In this document: positions 22,258 through 34,200 of the stretch, one piece after another | Position numbering within the stretch: position 1 is the stretch's first letter | Layout: every line of letters starts with the position of its first letter | DNA from: Lateolabrax maculatus | Taxonomy: Eukaryota; Chordata; Actinopteri; Acropomatiformes; Lateolabracidae | Assembly (NCBI GenBank): GCA_031216445.1 | Contig: CM062215.1 | Coordinates: 11,720,501 to 11,784,500 of the forward strand | Direction of reading: 5' to 3' | DNA: 64,000 nucleotides | Notes under the pieces: model-generated | Database searches by the model: none | The model's input: only the letters and a program-made list of their open reading frames with translations | What the model was told of the DNA's origin: nothing | Translations under genes and position numbers: made by a program

Positions 22258-25200
22258 TAAATATATGTAAACTGCATTAAACTTTCCCCTTCCTCCTGCA
22301 GTCTCAGCTTAAAATATTTGATTGTTGCAGAGAGGGACATTTCTGTTTGTTCTTATTTGTTTAGGAGGCTACAGTGAACTTCATCTGAGCGTAGTGTTCC
22401 TGTAAAGACAGCAGACGTGGGAGGAAATGGATCTGTCATCTCCTTTTTATTGGGGGATGATACCAGCATGAGTCCAGCTCATAAAGAGGAAAGGCTTTCG
22501 GAGCATATGGAAGGTAAAAGCGCTTTTCATTGCCTACGGATCTGTTGACCAACTCATAAAAGCTCATACTTTCTCTGGCCATCACTTTCAATTTCACTGG
22601 GTTATCAGTTTACCAGACGACCTGGTCTCAGCCCTCTGTGTCAACAAGCCACGGCCCCTGCTGGAGTGTCCTTGGGCAGGATACAGAATCCCTGAACACC
22701 TCTGGAAGTGCTGACACTGAGCCCTGAGTCTGTCAGGTCAGTGGTTTTCTACATTAATGACACATCTACCAAGCCCTGTGTCAAAGTCTACAGTATTTTC
22801 ACCTCGCAGAGCAATTGATACTCTTAACAGAGATAAAAGCTCTTCTAGACAGTCATAATGTGACACGTGATGCCAATGAGGGACTTAAAAAAACATCCTA
22901 AATGCTTGGTCAACACAGTGCAACACAGTGGGACTGGCTGATACTCACAGCACGGTGTACAGTATATGGCATGTAGAAAAGATTACAAAGTCTTACTTCG
23001 TTGAAGTGAACGTCCTGCATCCCTACGTCCTCCATCATGGCCGCCTCCTCGTCGATGTTTGGAGTGATGACGCGGAACGATGAGCAGCCCTGCCTGAACA
23101 TACCTAACATACAGATACAGAAGCAACATGAGCGAAACAAAACCATAGAAATGTCATTGATTTTATTTGACTTATGCCCTCATATAGGAGAAAGGTGGGG
23201 ATAAACTGATGAAATCAACTGAAATACTTAATTCTTCATCCAATTATATTTGGCATGTGATGTTTCTTACTGGCATATACCACTGCTGTGGTAACAGTGT
23301 GCCAAACACATGGCATGCCACTTCTATTCCACTGCCATGTACCATTTCTTACATTAAATAAGTAAATAACAATGACATTTTTTTTTTTTTTGACATATTA
23401 TGGCCAGTACTGTCAAGGCTACCTGAGATGCACAGTAGCTACATATAGTCCCACTAGTTAACCCACCACAAAGGTTTATCTTTATCTTAATTGCATATGT
23501 TAAACTACTGCTTTTACACTTGTACCTGTGGGTGAAAAGTCAGCACCTGTCAGTGGAACACTAGTGGCCTTTTATGTGGCACACAGCAGCAGAGAAATGG
23601 TCAGCAGTGGCATGTGCCAGTAAAGAATCATAATTTACTGCAGCAGTAGCTTACATTAATAAGCATTGCTATATTCTGGTAGGAAAGGGTACATGGCAAT
23701 GGAGCATAACTGACATGACAAGAATCAGCATATGTCCCTAGAACAACTGTGACACTTTTCAATCTCGAAATCACTCTAATTTTCTTGCTTAAACTCTTGA
23801 AAAATTAGGGGAACTTCTGTGGACCAAAAAGGGTCATGTAATGTTTGGAGTGTGTTTTGAATTTCTCTGCTCTTTGAAGCTTTGTAGAAGGAAAGTTATG
23901 GAGAAAAGACCATTTTATAACCCACTACGTTCCATAAAACTGCTACCTGTCATTCTCAAGTGCCTCTTGGGGCCCGAGGGGAGTTCAACCCCCTGTTAAA
24001 CACATGACAATGAACTGTTGATTTTCATAAAATCCTGTAACATAACTATACAACCGATCTCCTGCAAAGTCTGAACCCAGTATCCAGTTCGATATGTGAA
24101 GAAACATGAGAGGATCTTATCTAGGGAATGCAGTCTTGGAGTGTTTTAACACGGGAATGAACAGATGACCCTTGGACGAGTGCACAGGTGGAAGATGAAG
24201 GTGGAAGTCCCTGTGTACGCGTACAACGTAAACAAGTAAAAAAAGCCAGGAAATATTTTAGATGTAAATCATCGATTACAAATATTTTTTATTACTGTCC
24301 ATAATCTTTCTCCAGTATACAACAAGTGAATCAAATCCATTTTATTGAGTTCATTAAACAATCATTCTGGGATAATCTTCTTTCTACTGTGTTTACCGTT
24401 ACCAGTTACTCATTATATGGCCTCTGTAAATCGGGGTTTGTAAAAATGTTGGAATGGAGTTCAAATGGACAGCTGTTATTTACTGTAAAAAGGAAGCATA
24501 CCATTACCAGGAGACGCACACTCCTACGTCCTCGACTCACCTTTCCTCCACAGGTACTCCGCTACAAGGGCAGCAACATGCACGTAACACATGGCCGCCT
24601 GCAAGTCAAGTAAAAAAAAAAAACAGAGACAAGTCACAGGTTAGCACAAACACAGCTTCCTGCAAGTCTGTGCCCACAAAACTCAAGTTGAACATTAAAC
24701 GTTTTCAAAACATACCTCTGAAAGATCTCCGTTCTTGTTGTGGATGCGAGCCATGCTGTCCAGCCAGGTCTTGCGGAGCTCGGGCGTGCTGGTGTAGGAC
24801 TTGGCCAAGCTGTACTGGAGGTCCACCAGCATCTCCGGGTCGTTCTCATGCTCCTTCATCTGCTCTGTGGCCATCAGCACGGTCCTGATGCGCTTGGTCA
24901 GGTCCTTCACATCTGATGGAAATGCTGTGTGCTACAACAGTACAATTGCAACAGATAAGGCTTTTATTTACATTTTTGCATGGACATGTCAAGGATTACA
25001 CTCCTATGGCACAATACTAACATAAATAAATGCAAATAAAGAAAAAAAAAAGAAAAAAAAAGAAGTTGATCAAGTGTGAACCTTGATGTTCTTGTCACTG
25101 TTGGCACAGTTGTTGATGATGGAGAGAGACTGCTGGAAGCGGGTACCCCCAATGCCGATGACATCAGCAATCAGCTGACTGACAGCAATTACCACCTGTG

Positions 25201-28200
25201 TGAATAGAGAGGAAGAACAAAATCAATACAACACTGATGCGTGACTTACAAGAACATGATCAGCATACTTAAGACACATGAGACCACGTGCACGTGGACG
25301 GACTAAGCAGACAAACATACCTGCAGGTGTGTTCGTACGAAAGACTTGCGTCCCGTGTAGTCGAAGTTGCTTTTCATGAGGAAGTAGAGAAGATGGGCGG
25401 CGTCACTGCGAATAGAGCTCAGCTTGGAGTTACAGCACTTGAGAATTTCATAGCATAGGGAGGCACACATGTCGGCCCGGCCGTCAAAGAAGGTACAGGG
25501 GAACTGGAGGACACATGGGGAGAGACGGGGTATAGTTGAAAATGTGTGATTTAAAGATGTGGCATGCCTAAACAGCGGGTGAACCAAGAAAGGGAGATTC
25601 TTTCACCTTGTAGATGAAGGTCCTGAGTGAGGTGAAGACCTGTTTGAGGGCGGCCTCGGACTGAGGGATCTGCAGGAAGCACAGGTGGACCTGGAACACT
25701 TTCTTCATCAGCGGGTTGTGACCGAGGTCTGAATTCAGCTGCGTCTGAGGGCACATGCAAACGTACGGAGCAACCAACCAAAACGTGATTAGGGTGCAAA
25801 ACGTCATGTATTGTGGTAAGTTTGTATCGCTGTCGCAGCCAATACCTTGAATCCCATGATGAAGATGCTGAGTGTGTCCAGCACAGTCAGACAGACCTCT
25901 GTGGACACATTGCCCTCCAGCAGACACTGGCTGCTTACGTCTGCTTCTGTATGCGAGTACACTGCACAGAAAGCACACACACACACACACACACACACAA
26001 GGTCACAGTTGGAGATATCTCTTTATTGGAGCAATAAATAGGATTTTTGCAGAAACATAGCACATCATCTGCTTGATTAGGTTGTCGGTCAGGACCAATG
26101 ACTAAACGGATGTTTGCCAAGCACTTATATTTCTGCTTGTTTATGGAAGAAGATAAGCTCTGTCTTTGTTACTGCAACTTTTACTGGCAGTAGAGGGCAG
26201 TAGAACAGAATGGGAGGTATTAAAAGGGGGGAAATACAAGTCACAATTGCATTGGGCCAAGTTGTCATGAGAGGAGGCCCAGATCAATGTAAAGTTGGTC
26301 TGAAGTGTGATAAAAAATGTGTGTAAAAAGTAAATAAAAAGTCTGAATCTGATATTTACGAGCCGAGATCTCAAGTTATAAGGACCCTTTTCTATTAGAT
26401 CTAAACAGATTTATGAGATGACCTGGTTAGATTTAAGGAGAAAAAAAAAAAAACTACTTTAGATTAGACAGTTTCTAAAAGTATAATGGGCGCCAGAGCC
26501 TTCAGCTATCAAGCTCCTCTCCTGTGGAACCAGCTCCCAGTTTGGGTTCGGGAGGCAGACTTATATATCTCCTCATTTAAGAGTCTGCTTCAAACGTTTC
26601 TCTTTGATAAAGTTTATAGTTAGGGCTGGTTCAGGTGAGCCCTGAACCATCCCTTAGTTATGCTGCTATAGGCCTATGACTTTCTGCAGGTATTTCTGCC
26701 TCTGGAGCTGTAGAGTCTGGATCTGTGATTGCCGGCCGTCTACTGCCCCCATGTTCCTGCTCCACACTCACTGCTGCAGTTGTTATTATTATGAGTCTGA
26801 TTTGTTGTCTGTCCTCCTGTTCTGTCTCCCCTCTCCCCCTCTCTCCTCCCCTTTCAACCCAACTGGGTCGATGCAGATGGCCGCCCACCCAGAGCCCGGT
26901 TCTGCTCGAGACCTACTCTATGTGAAAAGTGTCTTGAGATAACTTGTTATGATTTGGCGCTATACAAATAAATTGACTTGACTACATTGGGATGCTGTTT
27001 GTATCAGTCAGTATATTCATATTTCTCCTATAAAAGTCAGGACAGGACAGGAAGCCTCACTGTTGTTGAAGGTGTGAGCGTTCTCCAGAGTTCCCAGCTG
27101 CTGAAGGCGGGCATGCAGGATCCCCGCCCTGTTACGGGACACAGGCAGAGTCAGAGACTTCCTGTCTGGAGCAACGGGCCCTGGCCCCTCCTGGCTCCTG
27201 TTTGGAGATGAGAAAAACCATTACTGCTAAGTTTGGATGTCAGTGAAACTATGGCCACAAGACAGCAAACTTAATGCACAGATAAAGAGACACAAACGGA
27301 TCAGATGACCACAAATCAAATGAGGAAATGTCTCAGTGGGGTTGTATAGAAGAAAACAGCAGTAGATAGAGAAGCAGATTAATGAATGGCTACAATGTTA
27401 CGTAGTTATACAACCTGAAACCAAAGAAAAATGGCAGAATCATGCATTTAATTTAGCAAAATTAGACAAAAGACAGCAATCTCTTACCCATGCAGGAGGG
27501 GCCTGGGGCCACGATATTAACCAGAAAACAACTTGCCAGCAGTGTTACAGATGAAAGAAACCAAAGGCAAGGGGTTAAAAGATTCAGTAAGTATATGTTT
27601 AATTATGTGCATAGGTGTGAGTCATATTATTGCATAGATTAGTTAATAATCTAATTAGGTCAAGAATCAATTAATAAAATCAGTGTCAAAATGAGATGTG
27701 TGACTACCTCTTCCTATGTGTAATCTATTTCCATGAACACCCTACCTGACGATGAATCTCTTCCCCATGTATCTAAACTGATGGAGGCAGACTCTGCAGG
27801 ACAAACAACACAGACGCAAGAAGTGAAGCTCAGCCACAGATCATTACTAAATGCATTCACGTCACATTTTCTGGTTGTATTTACTTCAGTTTCTACTCCC
27901 GACAAAGGTGTACATCATCACAGAGAAATACAATCTAATAGAAGGCATGGGACCACTTTATACCAGTAGAACAAATACTCTCAACTTCCTGTTTTCTAAA
28001 AGGATGTTTTTCCTGGTATTCAAGGCCTAAATTATTGGACCATCATACTGCACTCAAATCCAGTGAGAATTATCAGAAGGATCATGTAGTCCCGTCTGCA
28101 TGTGTTATTTTACTCATTATTTATTTCATCGCTGGACCTCAAGGTTATTTTAGGAAATGTACTTATTTGCTTCCTTGTCGAGAGTTAGGTGACAAGATCA

Positions 28201-31200
28201 ATATTATTCTGTGCATTAACTATGGAGCTAGAGCCGGGACTCTATTAGCTTAGTGTAGAATAAAAACTGGAAGCGGAGGGAAATGCACCCACCATCACCT
28301 CTAAAGCTGAATAATTAAAGCATCATATCTTGTTTGTTTAATCTGTACAAAAACAGGAATATAAAATCAAAAAGGTGTTGTTTTGAACAGGAAATTCCTG
28401 CAGTGCCAAGAAAAAGTAGCTTCACCTGTATAACCACAACTTGTCATTTTTTTACTTTGACCTGTAAACAGGGGGAAAAAAAGACACAAAGTGATTATTA
28501 ATGAGCTCTAGAGGGGCTGGCGGGTGCATTTTGAACTCTGGACTGAGCAAGGCTAGCTGCTTCCCACTGCTTCCAGTCTTAAGATAAGCTCAAGTAATGA
28601 ACTCCTGGCACTAGCTCCATAGTGAACATAATTAACTGACATGACACCTTCTCATCTAACTCTCAGCAAGAAAGTGAACACTCACTTTTTCGACACTAAT
28701 TTGATTTCCCCAACAAACTATATTATCAGCATTATGGTTGCATTAAAACAAATGTTAAGAATTGTTTTTGGCACTGATTGGACCCAAGTGTCACTCTCAA
28801 CTGCACGTGCACATTATCATAAAAAGCTTGTCTACTTCTGTACTCACTCTATTAATGTAAAGAAGTCCATAAGTTCTGAGGGAGCTGCTTTGTTCCAGTA
28901 TGCAAAAAGGGCCTCTGAGGTGATGAAATGGTAAGAAAATAGTAAGAAAAGATTACTATGGAACGGGTGCTCATATAAACTTGTTTCACAATCAAGTACA
29001 GTGACTCAGCAAGGCTGTCCTACCCTCTGACATGCTCTTGAGGATATGCAGAAAGCACATGAGCAGGTTTTTGATCTCGTCCCGGTCCAGTTTGTCACAT
29101 CGCAGCACAGTGCTGCCCAGAGCCGACGCACACTGGTTCTGATGCACAGAGAGAAAGCAGGGAGGGACAGAGGACAAATGAGAGGGAGAAAGCTTCAGTT
29201 ATCGGGCGCAGACGGCAGAGTTGCAGCAAAAACCGAAACTTCAAAGAGATAAAGAACATCACTCAAACAAGCCAAACTTCAGAGATGAGAAATGTCAAGT
29301 ATTTTCCTTGGGGGAGCTGCAGCTCTGTTCTTTGAGATAGCCACATCCATTGTGAGTTTGAAGAAACACATTTACAGTTACAATGCAGTGGAGGAAATAT
29401 GTGGAGAGGGCTACAAGGTCATTGGTAAAAGCACACACACTCCCTGATGCGGGACACTCAGAAGAGAAGAATGTTGGGAGGAACTTTGGGAGGATTTTGG
29501 AGGTATTGCACAGACATCTCCAAACCGCTGTATGTTTTGGTCTCTGAACTGGAATTCACTGACACAGAAAGTACCAAAAACATCTTGTTGACTGAATCAC
29601 TACAAATCCCAAATTTGCTGGACTCTGTACAATTATAACCAAAAGTCTCTGGTGGAGGGGTCAAAGGTCAAACAGAATACTTGTATATGTATGTTTTCTT
29701 CGGGATTTCCATCCACCCTCTGGCCTGCAGCTTGTTTGTCACTATCACTGTCACTGTCCTGCAGCAGGTCAGGCAGGGGCACAGAGAGGAGGGAGAAGTC
29801 CATGGTGACCCGCTTGGTCACGTGGCCCAGGGGTGGGACTCGGTCCTCCGGGTCCAGGGGAAGAGGGGGCACGTTGACCGAGTGCCTCCTGGTAAATCTC
29901 TCCTTTTGGTGGAGTTGGGAAGTTACAGAGCAAGGAGAAGGGGCGTGGGAGCTCTGGAGTAGGGGGGTGGGAGGAGAACGTAGACAGCCAAGATAATGTA
30001 TCATTAAGATAAAGGGCACAGGAGTGCTGTCAGCCTTAACCCTTGTGTTTTGTGTCTCACAGACCAGGGCCAGAATCACTAAGCAAGTTCAACTTGCAAG
30101 TCTGATTCACTTTCACACACCCATAATCAAGGATCCATACACACAGAGGCAAAAAACATGATGATTGGTTCAATGTATCAGAACTGATGAGCAAGCAGCA
30201 TGAAATCCAGCCCTTAATAAAAGACTGACATCCTTTATTATTTATTGCATCTACCTTCTCCAGGGAGTTGGTCTTGTCGCTGCTTTTGTCCAGCAGGCTG
30301 TTTCCTGAGTCAGTGGAGACCAGAGAGCCTCTGGAGTCTGCATGGTGAACTGAGCTGACGTTGGGAGTGGAGCTGTGAGGGGAGGCTGCAGGGACAGAGC
30401 ACAGATAAAATTCTCTGTTTGTGGTCTAGCATGGAAAATGAAGCAAGGGATGCCAGGTTTATCATCCGCTTTAGGGTGAAAATGATGATTATGTTTCAGC
30501 TTCAAAACTTCACCAGAAAGTAAAAGCCCAAGTGCGGTATATCTTTGTAAGAACATTTTCCTCATTATTAAGGTTTACAAGAGAGTTCCAGCTGCATTAG
30601 CTCTGACTATGCTCTTATCAGTGGTAAGATAGTGGAGTGATTAACCTGTTCCAGAGATGACCCCGAACACATCTTTGTGGAGAGCATTTTCTATGCAGCT
30701 CCCAGGTTTCTGAGTGGTCACCATGGGGTTGGGCACCAGAGAGTCCTCCCTGGCATTCTGGGAATGGAAATCAACAAAGTGAGCTGGTCACAATAAAAGC
30801 ACGCTTTCAGCTGCAGAGAAAAAAAACACTAATATTAGCACGAAATATTCAAGAGTGACATCAACCCAGTGATTAACGTTTTGGAGAGACAGCAGGTTCT
30901 GGGAATTAGAGATGCAAGCTGCTGTTCGGCTTCCCACCACTAGGTGTCAGGCTTACGTTGTGGTTGCTGAGGGTGGCTGACTCCTTGATGTCAAGTCTGT
31001 AGACATTCTCCTGCAGCAGGCCAAACAGTGGGAGGTAGAGGGTGGCAAGTCTGGCCTGTTGGCTCTGGAATGACACGGTAAGCGCTCATAAGTCATAAAG
31101 TCAAAGAAATCATACAGAATTCAAACTTAAGTCAAACCGCTGATAAAGAATTTATCAGGGCCAGTTTCTTTTAAACCCCAAACCACTGTCAAAATGTTGA

Positions 31201-34200
31201 AGAGAACTATGCTGTCATACACTGATTTTCTTCCCATGTATATTGCATCAGATGAATCCTTTGATAAAAACACAGGGGGTGTTCAAAGTGCAGTCACGGT
31301 GGTCGAGAGCTGAAGGACTCACTTTCGCAGCGTAGCGGTCGTCGAACGTGTGTTTGATCATCAGCCCCTTGAGCACCTGGATGGCGATCTGACGGATCTC
31401 CCGGAACTCCTGGAGAGCCCCGCCCACCTCCCGCAGCAGCAGCCCCACCAGGAAGTGGTTTCGACAGAAGTCGTCGGTCAGGGAATAGTCCAGCTGAAGA
31501 TCTGTAGCAGGCATCAGTCAACAGAAAAAACTGAATAAGCAGAACACAAGCTGCACTCCACTTAAGTGAAAGTGACACTAAGTGTGTGTTATTTACCTTG
31601 GAACCTTTGAATTCTGCCTTTTCCAAAGGGCATGGGCAGATTAAGAGGGACATAGTGCTCATGGCTGCAAACAACCCGCAGGAACTCAAACTTGAACTCA
31701 TACAGAGTCTGGTAGGAATACAAGAGAAAATACATTTTAGTGACGCTTCTGTGGCTTTAAGTTAACTTCAGCATTAAACCACAAAAAGTGGTCGCAGGGG
31801 AGCCTCTTCACCTTGGGGTCTCCAGGCACAAAGCAGTTCATGTAGTTGTTGATCTGCTTGAATACGAAGCCTCTGTCCATGAAGGTGAAGCAGCGCTGAG
31901 TGAAGAGGTGAGTGAACACACATTATAAATCACATAAATCCTCATAATATAACAGGTTTCTTTGGATTTCTATCTATATATTGTTTTAAATACTGTTAAT
32001 CATTAAACAAAAACGCTCTAATTCTACATTCCTTGACATTTTCATTTTTACACTAAACCAAAGGGCATTTTTTAACACTCATCTACATATTCAAGGGCAG
32101 TAAGGTGTGGCATGCATCGGGAGAAGTGCCAACCTTGATGAAAACTGCCAGGCTGTGGTTGGCATTGCGAGCCGCATCCAGGTTGTCCTTGTATTTCTGG
32201 GTGATGTGCGGCATCAGCATGTTCACCAGAGTCTCCACTGCATGGTAGAAGGATGCAGAAAAGCGCTGGTTCCTGGAGAGCTGGACGAGGGGAAACAAAA
32301 CAAAACAGAGGGAGAGGATTTAGGCTTTGGGGAAAGGGATTAAAGAGAAGAAGAGAAGTCTAAAACAAGACCTACCTTGACCTTCCCGCTCTCCATGAGA
32401 TAATGAGCCACTGATTTCACCAGAGCTTCACAGAAGTACCATGAGTGCTGCGACAAAAACACAGAGTCAGAGGACGGGTTGATTTACACAAGGGTCAAAA
32501 TTTCAGTTAACCTTTATTTTAAAAAGATGTCAGGCATTGTAGGAAAATGTTCCATTTATCTGTTCCGAATTTGTATTTATTCCTTTTTTTTCCCCATTTC
32601 ACACAAAGAGCAATATGGTCGTAGGATATAAAATATTAAGCCACAGAAATGTATAATTATCATGAAAACAGCATGCAAAATTTATAGCTATGAGAAAAAG
32701 CACAAGCTAAACTAAGTCAGGGATTTGTCTCTAGCTTTTATCTGTAACTGAAAAATATATAATTTGATGAAGTGACGTCTTGGTAATTCATTTTGTTATT
32801 CCACATTCCACAGTAAATGAGACAGTAACTAAGTGTCTATGACAAGGATTCTCTGGGCGTGTAAAATAATCTCCTTAAATTTAAATGCATCAAATAAAAG
32901 CATTCTAATCTTTCTGTTATACGGTTGACTCTTTCTTCCTGTAGTTACTGCTCTCTGCCTCTCTGAGGCAGAACAGTGGTGAACGTAGGCTACCTTCAGC
33001 AGCTTGTTGCTGGTCAGGAAGTCTGTGGAAGGCTTGAGGATGGCTGTCATGGCTTTAGCCAGCTCCTCGTGAACTGTTTTCACAGTGGTGGAGGAATAAG
33101 GCTCTGGCTTGAACACAAACTGAGAGTAGAGAGGGAGAAAAATAACATTGTATCAATTTAATTTCTACAGAAACATATCAATATATTGTCTGCATATCAT
33201 CAGCATTAATATAGTGAGAAAATAATGCACCTTGATATAAGATCTCAAGTAGTGTTCAAGGCCTTCTTCGTGGCACTGTGCTACAACATGAACCATCACC
33301 CTGAAGAGAAAGAGAAATAGATAATGATATAAAAATATGAAATGAAAAGAAAGCAGGAAGGAACAAGTCAAAGATGGGAATTACATTTATTCATTCTAAG
33401 GCCCTGACACCTCATTTACTCACTGCCTACTGAGCTTCAAAGACTAGTCCCACACCCAGCTGAGATATAAAACACATAGATGGAGTGTGCAAGCCATAGG
33501 TGAGTGTCTAATGAGAAAAAGGATTCGGGCTATTAAAGAGAAACAGGGGAATGCTCTATGGAATGAGAACCAGATGAAAGTGCTGTTATTATAATTTGCT
33601 GCGGATGAGGTTTGTTAAAAAGAGACCAAAGATATTGCTACAAGACATAGCTTTCTGCTGCTGGAAACCAGGCATTTCACACGTGTGCATAAATGTGTGC
33701 GGCTTGCCTGGTCACGTTGACGGCCACATCCTCATGTGTGGCTCTGGTTAGGACGCAGAACAGCTGGTTGAGGATGGTGGGCAGGAAGTTGACCATCACA
33801 TGACCCTCCATCGCATGGAGGCTCTACGAGGGAATAAGTAAGAAAATGAAGAAATGAATGTAGAGTGTAGATTGCCATATTCCCTTAAATGCTAGATTAC
33901 AAGATAGGGTTTGATAAGGTATGAACAAAAGGGTGTGTTCCATTTCCCTTGGGGCATTAGAAATGAATGAAGCTCACAATACCTTCAGGTATTTCACCAG
34001 CTCCCCCTCTAAAGCTTGTTCTGACATCTCCATGCTTTGACAGTGGTGGAAGAAATTGTGCAAGTGCTGATCCTAAAAACATATGATTTGAATACATAAA
34101 AAAAAGGGCATTAAGATGATGTTTTTATCCAAGGACAAAGAGTGAGCAGCATTAATGGATATCATGTGTATATACCTGAGTGTAAACTGTGGAAACAAGG

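Noticed and set aside
24454..24888. 144-codon plus-strand ORF
   Set aside because: Mostly the antisense shadow of dock9 exons 43-44 on the opposite strand.
27497..27520. Possible 15-nt exon (GCCCCTCCTGCATGG) before a GTAAGAG donor in dock9
   Set aside because: It would splice in frame, but the acceptor has no pyrimidine tract and no known isoform resembles it; the tandem acceptors of exon 38 already explain the variation here.
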